DNA of 7,286 nucleotides from Oscillibacter sp. Lineage in GTDB: Bacteria > Bacillota > Clostridia > Oscillospirales > Oscillospiraceae. The stretch's first letter is position 1. The number at the start of each line of letters is the position of its first letter. The position numbers were made by a program, and so were the translations under genes. Positions 1-5,515 of the stretch are shown piece by piece. The stretch lies in the NCBI GenBank assembly GCA_020025415.1, contig JAHHSB010000062.1, forward strand, positions 1 to 7,286, written 5' to 3'. The notes beneath the pieces were generated by a model. That model saw only the letters and a program-made list of their open reading frames with translations, was not told the origin of the DNA and did no database searches.

Positions 1-28
1 GATCACTGTGAGCGTCAAAATACCCCAT
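1..28 (-). CDS. Start of a divergent gene, possibly an M19-type membrane dipeptidase (5' fragment)
   Basis: Reading leftward from position 28, an ATG opens a frame encoding MGYFDAHSD before the window ends. It sits five bases after a strong AGGAGG ribosome binding site (complement of 34-39). The FDAHSD stretch near the N-terminus resembles the first metal-binding HxD motif that opens many M19 (renal/membrane) dipeptidases, zinc enzymes that hydrolyse dipeptides. Only nine codons are visible, so the family call is an inference from this short motif; another metal-dependent amidohydrolase would also start this way. The good ribosome binding site and a TATAAT upstream on the same strand support a real gene. 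It is transcribed away from the ylxM-ffh block. Confidence 0.5.
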
Positions 29-68
29 AAATCCCTCCTGAAATCGTCCCCTGTTCACGCTGTCTTTC

Positions 69-74
69 ATTATA
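69..74 (-). promoter_or_regulatory. Candidate -10 element for the divergent gene
   Basis: The minus strand reads a perfect TATAAT here, about 40 bases upstream of the ATG at 28. No good -35 box is found at 16-18 bases spacing (best is TTCCTT, complement of 91-96). A TG dinucleotide lies just upstream but is one base off the extended -10 position. The start site would fall near 62, giving a leader of about 34 bases. Confidence 0.4.
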
Positions 75-139
75 TGCACCCGGGTAGGAAAAGGAAGTAA
101 AAAAAGTAAATCCTTTCCGGATTTCTTCCGTTTTTCCCC

Positions 140-168
140 TTGACTTTCTGGTTAAATTCCTGTAAACT
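140..168 (+). promoter_or_regulatory. Sigma-A-type promoter of the ylxM-ffh operon
   Basis: TTGACT (140-145, five of six matches to TTGACA) and TAAACT (163-168, four of six to TATAAT) are separated by exactly 17 bases. Transcription would begin near 175, leaving a leader of about 40 bases before the ylxM ribosome binding site. The surrounding sequence is AT-rich compared with the genes, as expected for a promoter. Confidence 0.65.
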
Positions 169-214
169 AGTTTCTGTTGTAAAGCGGTATAACTTTACAG
201 AAGGAGAGATTTCT

Positions 215-580
215 TTGAAAAATCAGACTTATCGCATGACCATGCTCTATGATTTTTACGGGGAGCTCCTGACTGAGCGACAAAAGGAATTTTTCGACCT
301 GTATTACAACGAGGACCTGTCCCTGGCGGAAATCGCGGAGAACGCGGGCATTTCCCGACAGGGCGTCCGGGACGTGGTAGTCCGCGCCGAGGCCCAGATG
401 CAGGAGATCGAGGACAAAACCGGTCTGATCCGCCGCTTTGAACAGATGCGGGGCCATCTGGCCGCCATCGAAGACGCCGCCAACGAGATCAAGACGATCA
501 ACTACCGGCAGTACGAGGATCAGCGGCTGACCGAGCTGGCCGACCGAATCCGCACGGAAGCGGCGGCGCTGAAGGAATAA
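215..580 (+). CDS. ylxM: YlxM-family putative helix-turn-helix protein, SRP-operon accessory
   Basis: A 121-residue YlxM/UPF0122 protein. I chose the TTG at 215 because AAGGAGAG (201-208) lies seven bases upstream, and because the resulting N-terminus (MKNQTYRMTMLYDFYGELLT) aligns with the usual family start. The ATG at 140 is the first base-pair step of the -35 box region and cannot be the start. Residues 11-32 carry the typical LYDFYGELLTERQKEF signature. Residues 35-58 form a sigma-factor-like helix-turn-helix (SLAEIAENAGISRQGVRD), followed by a helical, charged C-terminus. In Firmicutes and streptococci this gene is linked to ffh, and the protein is thought to modulate SRP; its exact role is unsettled. 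ffh begins 18 bases downstream, so the two are cotranscribed. Length is close to the family norm. Confidence 0.9.
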   Translation: MKNQTYRMTMLYDFYGELLTERQKEFFDLYYNEDLSLAEIAENAGISRQGVRDVVVRAEAQMQEIEDKTGLIRRFEQMRGHLAAIEDAANEIKTINYRQYEDQRLTELADRIRTEAAALKE

Positions 581-598
581 CGACAAAGCGAGGGCATT

Positions 599-1963
599 AT
601 GGCTTTTGAAGGTTTGACCGAAAAACTCAATGCCACATTCAAAAAGCTCCGGGGCAAAGGCCGCCTGACAGAAAACGACGTCAAGGAGGCCATGCGGGAA
701 GTGCGGCTGGCTCTGCTGGAAGCGGACGTGAGCTATAAAGTGGTCAAGGACTTCATCTCCTCCGTGACGGAGCGGGCTGTGGGCAGCGATGTGCTGGACA
801 GCCTGACCCCTGCCCAGCAGGTGGTGAAAATCGTCAGTGAGGAGCTGACGAACCTGATGGGCAGCGAAAACGCCAAGCTGGCCACGGCACCCCACCCTCC
901 CACGATCGTGATGATGGTGGGTCTCCAGGGCGCGGGCAAGACCACCACCACCGCCAAGCTGGGCGGTCTGCTGCGCCGGCAGTTCGGCAAGCGGCCGCTG
1001 CTGACGGCCTGCGACGTGTATCGTCCCGCCGCCATCGAACAGCTCAAAGTGGTGGGCAGCCAGCTGGAGCTTCCCGTCTTCGAGATGGGGCAGGGCGACC
1101 CCGTGGACATTGCCGCCCAGGCGGTGCGCCACGCCAAAGATTACGGCAACGACATTGTGCTGCTGGATACCGCCGGCCGGCTCCACGTGGACGAAGCGCT
1201 GATGGACGAGCTCAAGCGCATGAAAGAGGCGGTGCAGCCCCAGGAGATCCTGCTGGTGGTGGACGCCATGACCGGCCAGGACGCGGTGAACGCCGCCTCC
1301 GCCTTTGACGAGGCGCTGGGCATCACCGGCGTGGTGCTGACCAAGCTGGATGGCGATGCCCGCGGCGGCGCGGCCCTCTCCATTCGGGCCGTCACCGGCA
1401 AGCCGGTGAAGTTCGTGGGTACCGGGGAAAAGCTGGACATGATCGAGCCCTTCCATCCGGACCGCATGGCCTCCCGTATCCTAGGCATGGGCGACATGAT
1501 GACCCTGATCGAAAAGGCCGAGCAGGCCTACGACCAGAAGCAGGCCGCCAAGTTGCAGGATAAGCTGCGGAAGAATCAGTTCACTCTGCAGGATTTTTAC
1601 GATCAGATGAGCCAGCTGCGCAATATGGGCGACCTTTCTCAGCTGGCCGGGATGCTGCCCGGCATGGGCAAGCAGCTCCAGGGCGCCACCATCGACGAAA
1701 AGGCACTGGCCCATACCGAGGCCATTATCCTTTCCATGACCCCGCTGGAGCGGGAAAATCCCCAGATCCTCAACGCCAGCCGGAAAAAGCGGATCGCCGC
1801 CGGCTGCGGGCTGCAGGTGGTGGATGTGAACCGGTTGCTCAAACAGTTCAACATGATGCAGCAGCTGGCCAAACAGATGTCCCGGGGCGGCCGGATGTCG
1901 GCCATGGGACGGGGCGGAGCGGGTGTGCTCCGCGGCTTCGGAAAGAAAAAGCGTTTCCGCTGA
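599..1963 (+). CDS. ffh: Signal recognition particle GTPase Ffh (SRP54)
   Basis: The 454-residue Ffh protein binds the SRP RNA and hydrophobic signal sequences on ribosomes, and delivers them to FtsY at the membrane through GTP-dependent docking. The N domain covers about residues 1-95. The NG GTPase domain shows the P-loop GLQGAGKTT (108-116), the insertion-box motif DVYRPAA (139-145), DTAGR (190-194), [10 protein letters not shown] (248-257) and FVGTGE (272-277). The methionine-rich M domain runs from about 300 to the end, with GMGDM, LPGMGK and the RNA-binding helix-turn-helix around [11 protein letters not shown] (394-404), where the usual GSG is GCG. A basic Gly/Met-rich tail ends in KKKRFR. 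A modest AGGG (591-594) lies only four bases before the ATG. It sits 18 bases after ylxM, in the same operon. Confidence 0.98.
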   Translation: MAFEGLTEKLNATFKKLRGKGRLTENDVKEAMREVRLALLEADVSYKVVKDFISSVTERAVGSDVLDSLTPAQQVVKIVSEELTNLMGSENAKLATAPHPPTIVMMVGLQGAGKTTTTAKLGGLLRRQFGKRPLLTACDVYRPAAIEQLKVVGSQLELPVFEMGQGDPVDIAAQAVRHAKDYGNDIVLLDTAGRLHVDEALMDELKRMKEAVQPQEILLVVDAMTGQDAVNAASAFDEALGITGVVLTKLDGDARGGAALSIRAVTGKPVKFVGTGEKLDMIEPFHPDRMASRILGMGDMMTLIEKAEQAYDQKQAAKLQDKLRKNQFTLQDFYDQMSQLRNMGDLSQLAGMLPGMGKQLQGATIDEKALAHTEAIILSMTPLERENPQILNASRKKRIAAGCGLQVVDVNRLLKQFNMMQQLAKQMSRGGRMSAMGRGGAGVLRGFGKKKRFR

Positions 1964-1972
1964 ACCAGGAAT

Positions 1973-1990
1973 AAGTGCGTACCCGCATTT
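1973..1990 (+). other. Small hairpin in the ffh-rpsP spacer
   Basis: AAGTGCG (1973-1979) and CGCATTT (1984-1990) pair over seven positions with one G-U, around a TACC loop. No T-run follows, so it is a poor terminator. The 68-base spacer after ffh is AT-rich and might also hold a weak promoter, but I found no pair of boxes at a believable spacing. Its likeliest role, if any, is as an mRNA stability or processing site between ffh and rpsP. Confidence 0.25.
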
Positions 1991-2031
1991 ATCATAAATT
2001 TACATGGATTGTTATTTGGAGGTATTTTATC

Positions 2032-2271
2032 ATGGTTAAGATCAGACTGCGCCGCCTGGGTGCCAAGAAGGCTCCTTTCTATCGTGTCGTGGTGGCTGAT
2101 TCCCGCTTCCCCCGCAACGGCCGCTTCATCGAGGAGATTGGAACTTACAACCCCTGCGTCTCCCCCGCTGAGATCAAGATCGACACCGAGCGCGCTCAGG
2201 CCTGGATCAAGTCCGGCGCTCAGCCCACCGACACCGTTAGAGCTCTGCTGAAAAAAGTAGAAGTTCTCTAA
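2032..2271 (+). CDS. rpsP: 30S ribosomal protein S16
   Basis: A 79-residue S16 protein, which binds 16S rRNA in the body of the small subunit and is needed for 30S assembly. The start is set by the strong GGAGG at 2018-2022 nine bases upstream and by the family's invariant N-terminus ([20 protein letters not shown]); the in-frame ATG at 1975 lacks a ribosome binding site and would add 19 non-conserved residues. The conserved [22 protein letters not shown] core follows at about residues 20-41. The length is typical of clostridial S16. khpA follows after 15 bases, so the two are cotranscribed and probably co-translated at high level. Confidence 0.98.
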   Translation: MVKIRLRRLGAKKAPFYRVVVADSRFPRNGRFIEEIGTYNPCVSPAEIKIDTERAQAWIKSGAQPTDTVRALLKKVEVL

Positions 2272-2286
2272 TCCGGAGGGCTCTGC

Positions 2287-2517
2287 ATGAAGGACTTGCT
2301 GCTCTACATCGCCAGGAACCTTGTTGATCACCCGGAGGCCGTGTCTGTGTCCGAAATCCCCGGGAACGAGGAACTGACGCTGGAGCTGCGCGTCGCCCCC
2401 GACGACATGGGTAAAGTCATCGGCCGTCAGGGTCGCATTGCCAAGGAGATCCGCACCGTGATGCGCTCCTATGCGCAGCGTACCGGCGTTAAGGTATCGG
2501 TGGATATTGTAGACTAA
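2287..2517 (+). CDS. khpA: KH-domain RNA-binding protein KhpA (YlqC family)
   Basis: A 76-residue single type-II KH domain protein. The GxxG loop, the nucleic-acid contact, is GRQG at residues 46-49 within MGKVIGRQGRIAKEIR, and the C-terminal strand VKVSVDIVD completes the fold. In other Firmicutes KhpA pairs with KhpB/EloR/Jag and binds many transcripts, affecting cell elongation and division; that function is known for the family, not shown here. A GGAGGG (2275-2280) lies six bases before the ATG. Conserved placement between rpsP and rimM supports the identity. It is the last gene of the first transcription unit: the intrinsic terminator begins inside its stop codon. Confidence 0.95.
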   Translation: MKDLLLYIARNLVDHPEAVSVSEIPGNEELTLELRVAPDDMGKVIGRQGRIAKEIRTVMRSYAQRTGVKVSVDIVD

Positions 2518-2549
2518 AAAAGGAGGCGGCTTCAGCCGCTTCCTTTTTT
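2516..2549 (+). terminator. Strong intrinsic terminator after khpA
   Basis: AAAAAAGGAGGCGGC (2516-2530) pairs with GCCGCTTCCTTTTTT (2535-2549) around a TTCA tetraloop, 15 positions with a single G-U. The right arm ends in six T residues, and the matching A-run gives a partly bidirectional look. It overlaps the TAA of khpA, so little readthrough into rimM is expected. Confidence 0.92.
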
Positions 2550-2603
2550 CAGTGCCGGAGCTCAGCCGCCCTGCGGTCCCCGCCGGCTTCTCCCCACCCC
2601 GCC

Positions 2604-2632
2604 TTGCCTGAGCGGGAAAAATGTATTATGAT
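2604..2632 (+). promoter_or_regulatory. Sigma-A-type promoter of rimM-trmD
   Basis: TTGCCT (2604-2609, four of six) and TATGAT (2627-2632, five of six) are 17 bases apart. Transcription would start near 2639, giving a leader of about 54 bases ahead of rimM. Its position just after the khpA terminator fits a separate rimM-trmD transcription unit. Confidence 0.6.
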
Positions 2633-2662
2633 ACTGCTGAAGACGAAACCAAATCAATTTCC

Positions 2663-2679
2663 GGGCAGCCCCGCTGCCC
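2663..2679 (+). promoter_or_regulatory. GC-rich hairpin in the rimM leader, next to the ribosome binding site
   Basis: GGGCAGC (2663-2669) and GCTGCCC (2673-2679) form a perfect seven-base-pair stem with a CCC loop. It ends three bases before the AGGAG ribosome binding site of rimM (2683-2687), inside the predicted leader. No T-run follows, so it is not a terminator. It may influence ribosome access or mRNA stability; that is an inference from position. Confidence 0.45.
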
Positions 2680-2692
2680 CACAGGAGCGCAT

Positions 2693-3199
2693 ATGAAACA
2701 GGAATGGATCCAGGTGGGCCGCATCGTCAACGCCCACGCTACCCGGGGCGAAGTACGGGTACAGCCCGTCCGCCAGAGCCCCCAGTTTTTGACCCGATGC
2801 AAGACATTTTACCTTGACGGCAAGCCCGTGGTCCCCACGGCCAACCACGTCCACAAAAATCTGGTGCTGATGAAATTCCCCGGGGTGGACGATATGAATG
2901 CCGCCCTGGCGCTGAAAGAAAAGCCCCTCTATATCCGCCGGGAGGACGTCACCCTGCCCCCCGGGGAGTATTTTGACGAAGAACTGCTGGGCATGGAGGT
3001 CCGGGACGCAGACAGCGGCGCACTGCTTGGCACGCTGACGGCAGTAGATAGCTATCCTGCCAGCAAGGTCTACACCGTCCGGGGAGAGCAGGTGTATTTG
3101 ATTCCCGCGGTGCCGGAGGTGTTTATCCGCTCCGTGGATGTGACGGGCAACCGCATGGAAGTCCATGTGCTGGAAGGGATGGCGAGTGATGAGAATTGA
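2693..3199 (+). CDS. rimM: 16S rRNA processing and 30S assembly factor RimM
   Basis: A 168-residue RimM protein, which helps mature the head of the 30S subunit and binds S19. The N-terminal RimM domain opens with QVGRIVNAHATRGEVRV (7-23), and the C-terminal PRC-barrel begins near GEYFDEELLGMEV (91-103) and ends with the typical LIPAVPEVFI and MEVHVLEGM segments (136-163). I chose the ATG at 2693: AGGAG lies five bases upstream and the family motif starts right after. The longer in-frame ATG at 2621 falls inside the spacer of the predicted promoter and adds 24 unconserved residues. Its 3' end overlaps trmD by 11 bases, indicating translational coupling. Confidence 0.96.
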   Translation: MKQEWIQVGRIVNAHATRGEVRVQPVRQSPQFLTRCKTFYLDGKPVVPTANHVHKNLVLMKFPGVDDMNAALALKEKPLYIRREDVTLPPGEYFDEELLGMEVRDADSGALLGTLTAVDSYPASKVYTVRGEQVYLIPAVPEVFIRSVDVTGNRMEVHVLEGMASDEN

Positions 3200-3947
3200 T
3201 ATTATGACCCTCTTCCCCGACTCGGTGGACGCCATGCTAGGCGTGAGCATTCTGGGCCGCGCCCAGGCGCGGGGCTACATCACCATCCGCTCCCACCAGA
3301 TCCGGGACTACACCACCAACAAGCAAAAGCAGGTGGACGACTACCCCTACGGCGGCGGCCGGGGCGCGGTGATGCAGGCCGACCCCCTCTACCGCTGTTG
3401 GGAGCACATCAAGGAAGAGAGCGGCGATCCCAACTCCTACACCATTTTTATGTCCCCCTGCGGCCGCACCTTCAATCAGAAAGTGGCCCGGGAACTGAAA
3501 GCCGCCCACGACCACCTCATCCTGGTCTGCGGCCACTATGAAGGCATCGACCAGCGCTTCATAGACGAGTGCGTGGATGAAGAGCTGTCCCTGGGGGACT
3601 TTGTCCTCACCGGCGGGGAGATCCCGGCTATGGCGGTATGCGACGCCATCTGCCGCATGGTGCCCGGAGTGCTTCCGGATGAGGCGTGCTTTATGGAGGA
3701 GTCCCACTGGGACGGGCTGCTGGAATATCCTCAGTACTCCCGGCCCGAGGAGTGGCACGGCCGGAAAGTGCCGGAGGTGCTCCTCTCCGGCCACCACGCC
3801 AACGTGGCAGCCTGGCGGAAAAAGGAGAGCTACAAACGCACCATGGCCCGGCGACCGGATCTGTTCGCTCAGTTTGACGAATCCCGTCTGACCACCAAGG
3901 CCGAGCGGAAGATCTTCCAGCAAGCCCAGGAGCAAGAGAACGACTGA
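3189..3947 (+). CDS. trmD: tRNA (guanine-N1-)-methyltransferase TrmD
   Basis: A 252-residue SPOUT-class enzyme that uses S-adenosylmethionine to make m1G37 in tRNAs, preventing +1 frameshifts. Recognisable elements are the N-terminal MRIDIMTLFP, YPYGGGRGAVMQADPL (52-67), the SAM-binding knot with SPCGRTF (89-95), CGHYEGID (114-121), LGDFVLTGGEIPAM (135-148) and the linker/C-terminal region LLEYPQYSRP through LLSGHHANV. Arg156 matches the catalytic Arg154 of E. coli TrmD, but the position of its general-base Asp169 is Glu171 here (motif EESH). The ATG at 3189 fits the family N-terminus; a GTG directly before it (3186) is an alternative that suits the AAGGG at 3174-3178 slightly better. It overlaps rimM and ends at a terminator, with no rplS behind it. 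Confidence 0.97.
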   Translation: MRIDIMTLFPDSVDAMLGVSILGRAQARGYITIRSHQIRDYTTNKQKQVDDYPYGGGRGAVMQADPLYRCWEHIKEESGDPNSYTIFMSPCGRTFNQKVARELKAAHDHLILVCGHYEGIDQRFIDECVDEELSLGDFVLTGGEIPAMAVCDAICRMVPGVLPDEACFMEESHWDGLLEYPQYSRPEEWHGRKVPEVLLSGHHANVAAWRKKESYKRTMARRPDLFAQFDESRLTTKAERKIFQQAQEQEND

Positions 3948-3969
3948 CCTCCCCCGTTCTAAATATAGG

Positions 3970-4009
3970 AAGCGCTCCCGTCTCCACTTGGAAACGGGAG
4001 CGCTTTTTT
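3970..4009 (+). terminator. Intrinsic terminator after trmD
   Basis: AAGCGCTCCCGT (3970-3981) pairs perfectly with ACGGGAGCGCTT (3994-4005), and TCC/GGA inside the loop can extend the stem beyond a C-A mismatch. Six T residues (4004-4009) follow on the plus strand. On the minus strand, downstream of the threonine-synthase-like gene, the same stem is followed by TTCCTATATTT, a weaker T-rich tail, so it may also stop the convergent unit. Confidence 0.9.
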
Positions 4010-4026
4010 CTTGTGTTTGCCGGAGC

Positions 4027-5274
4027 TCAGCAGTCCCCCTCGGGGATGTGATGATCCCGGAAAGCCTGGAGCAGCCGGTCCATGTCGGAGGGGATGGTGA
4101 TGGGCTCGCCGCAGGCTTTAATGGCGTTGGCTACGTCTTTGAGGCCGTTGCCGGTGACCACGGACACCACGGTATCGTTTTCACCCAGGACGCCCTGCTC
4201 GCACAGCTTCTTCACGCCGGCGGTGCCGGTGACACCGGCAGGCTCGCCGAAGACGCCGCAGCGTGTGCCCAGCAGCTTCTGGGCCGCCATGATCTCCGCG
4301 TCGGAGACATTAACCGTCAGGCCATTGGACTCCCGAATGGCCATGAGGGCCTTGTCGGCGTTCCGGGGCACGCCCACGGCGATGGAGTCGGCCAGGGTAT
4401 TCTCCTCCATGGGGTGCCAGGGCTCCCCGGTCTGGATCGCCCGGTTCAAGGGGCAGCAGCCCTCCGCCTGGACGGAGATGAGCCGGGGCAGGCGATCGAT
4501 GAAGCCGATGGCGTAGAGATCCTTCAGGCCCTTCCAGAGGCCCGCGATGGTGCAGCCGTCGCCCACAGAAATGGCGATGTAGTCCGGCACCTGCCAGTCC
4601 AGCTGCTCCATGATCTCCAGGCCCACGGTCTTCTTGCCCTCGGAGAGGTAGGGGTTAATGGCGGCGTTGCGATTGTACCAGCCCCACTTGTCGATGGCCT
4701 GCTTGGACAGTTCGAAGGTATCTTCATAGCTGCCCTCCACGGAAATCACCGTGGCGCCGAAGGTCATCAACTGGGCCACTTTGCCCTTGGGCGCCCGAGA
4801 TGGCACGAAGATGAAGGTCTTGATGCCCGCAGCAGCGGCGTTGCCCGCCAGGGACGAGGCGGCGTTGCCGGTGGATGAGCAGGCAATCACCTCCGCCCCC
4901 GCCTCCCGGGCCTTGGCTACGGCCATGGCGCTGGCACGGTCTTTCAAAGAGGCTGTGGGATTCTGTCCGTCGTCCTTGACCCACAGCTTCTTCAGCCCCA
5001 GCTCCTTGGAAAGGCGGGGCGCTTCATACAGGGGACTCCAGCCCACCCGCAGGGGTGTAGGCTCGGTGCTCTCCTCCACGGGCAGCAGCTCCCGATAACG
5101 CCACATGGTCCGCTCATTCCGGGCGGCCAATTTCTCCTTTGTCAGGACGGATTTGATGTAGTCGTAATCATAGACGATATCCAAAATGCCGCCGCACTCG
5201 CAGGTGGTCAGGTCGGGGGTGGCCTCATAGGTCTTGCCGCATTTGACGCACTTGCCGTATTTCACATTTTTCAT
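4027..5274 (-). CDS. thrC: Threonine synthase-like, zinc-ribbon fold-type II PLP enzyme
   Basis: A 415-residue PLP enzyme. The start at 5274 has AAAGGAGT seven bases upstream; the longer in-frame start at 5316 lies inside a palindrome and has no ribosome binding site. An N-terminal zinc-ribbon (C9, C12, C25, C27 in CxxC...CxCGG) is typical of the bacterial/archaeal class of threonine synthases. The WRYRELLPV segment (58-66) and TPL.VGWSPLYEA follow. The Schiff-base lysine is K111 in NPTASLKDR (105-113), where classic ThrC has GSFKDR. SSTGNAAS (133-140) and TGNG (374-377) form the PLP phosphate cradle. Threonine synthase converts O-phosphohomoserine to threonine. No homoserine pathway genes flank it; instead it lies downstream of another PLP enzyme and a YheO-like regulator, so a role in amino-acid catabolism is an alternative. 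Confidence 0.82.
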   Translation of the reverse strand: MKNVKYGKCVKCGKTYEATPDLTTCECGGILDIVYDYDYIKSVLTKEKLAARNERTMWRYRELLPVEESTEPTPLRVGWSPLYEAPRLSKELGLKKLWVKDDGQNPTASLKDRASAMAVAKAREAGAEVIACSSTGNAASSLAGNAAAAGIKTFIFVPSRAPKGKVAQLMTFGATVISVEGSYEDTFELSKQAIDKWGWYNRNAAINPYLSEGKKTVGLEIMEQLDWQVPDYIAISVGDGCTIAGLWKGLKDLYAIGFIDRLPRLISVQAEGCCPLNRAIQTGEPWHPMEENTLADSIAVGVPRNADKALMAIRESNGLTVNVSDAEIMAAQKLLGTRCGVFGEPAGVTGTAGVKKLCEQGVLGENDTVVSVVTGNGLKDVANAIKACGEPITIPSDMDRLLQAFRDHHIPEGDC

Positions 5275-5317
5275 GGCCTTACTCCTTTTCCGGCAAATCT
5301 GCCGCCAAGATTCCAAC

Positions 5318-5344
5318 AGGGGCGGGGCATGATGCCCCGCCCCT
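5318..5344. repeat. Perfect GC-rich palindrome upstream of the threonine synthase-like gene
   Basis: AGGGGCGGGGCAT (5318-5330) and ATGCCCCGCCCCT (5332-5344) are exact inverted copies around a single base, giving an 11-pair GC-rich stem with an ATGAT loop. Neither strand has a T-run next to it, so it is not a standard terminator. It lies 44 bases before the downstream start codon and would fold in the leader of that mRNA. It could be a dispersed palindrome, an mRNA stabiliser or a processing site. Confidence 0.6.
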
Positions 5345-5364
5345 GAGGCGTTTTCACATAATAC

Positions 5365-5381
5365 TTTCGCCTGCGGCGAAA
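5365..5381. repeat. Inverted repeat, GC core with A/T flanks
   Basis: TTTCGCC (5365-5371) and GGCGAAA (5375-5381) form a seven-pair stem with a TGC loop. The A-run on its right side can instead pair with GATTTTTTC (5391-5399), so two mutually exclusive folds exist in a minus-strand transcript. A TATTAT (complement of 5358-5363) is nearby, but no -35 box matches it. Confidence 0.45.
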
Positions 5382-5433
5382 AATATCACTGATTTTTTCA
5401 GGGACATGTGCCTCGGAAACATCCATTGACCCA

Positions 5434-5448
5434 GCCGCCCAGGGCGGC
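5434..5448. repeat. Short GC inverted repeat in the spacer
   Basis: GCCGCC (5434-5439) and GGCGGC (5443-5448) are perfect inverted copies separated by CAG. There is no adjacent T-run. It is one of several closely spaced palindromes between the two PLP genes. Confidence 0.4.
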
Positions 5449-5485
5449 ATCACCATCGACCGGGGTCACTGGTGTGGGGGAATCC

Positions 5486-5510
5486 AAAGGGGGGAGGAAA
5501 TCCCCTCTTT
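5486..5510. repeat. Inverted repeat just after the 491-residue PLP gene
   Basis: AAAGGGGGGA (5486-5495) and TCCCCTCTTT (5501-5510) pair over ten positions around GGAAA, with a G-U in the plus direction or an A-C mismatch in the minus direction. It begins six bases past the stop codon of the minus-strand PLP gene. The lack of a real T-run makes it a doubtful terminator, so the downstream gene may be reached by readthrough. Confidence 0.35.
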
Positions 5511-5515
5511 GAGAA

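Noticed and set aside
167..1456. A 429-codon open frame on the minus strand opposite ylxM and ffh
   Set aside because: It lies wholly antisense to the unmistakable ffh, is rich in His, Gly, Leu and Val as expected from a mirrored GC-biased gene, and has no recognisable domain.
1999..2028. TTTACA and TATTTT as a possible promoter ahead of rpsP
   Set aside because: The -10 would lie between the ribosome binding site and the start codon, so transcription would begin inside rpsP.
3988..4878. A 296-codon plus-strand open frame beginning in the trmD terminator
   Set aside because: Its start lies in the terminator hairpin, it has no ribosome binding site, and it is antisense to the threonine-synthase-like gene with shadow-type composition.
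5358..5386. TATTAT as a -10 for the threonine-synthase-like gene
   Set aside because: The bases at 16-18 spacing on the minus strand do not resemble a -35 box and lie in a hairpin; a promoter in this spacer remains unproven.
5271..5456. A 61-codon minus-strand frame in the spacer between the PLP genes
   Set aside because: It is made of the palindromes, overlaps the next gene's ribosome binding site and start, and has no convincing ribosome binding site of its own.
5275..5515. T-box or amino-acid riboswitch ahead of the threonine-synthase-like gene
   Set aside because: No T-box core sequence, terminator/antiterminator pair with a T-run, or known riboswitch core could be found by eye.
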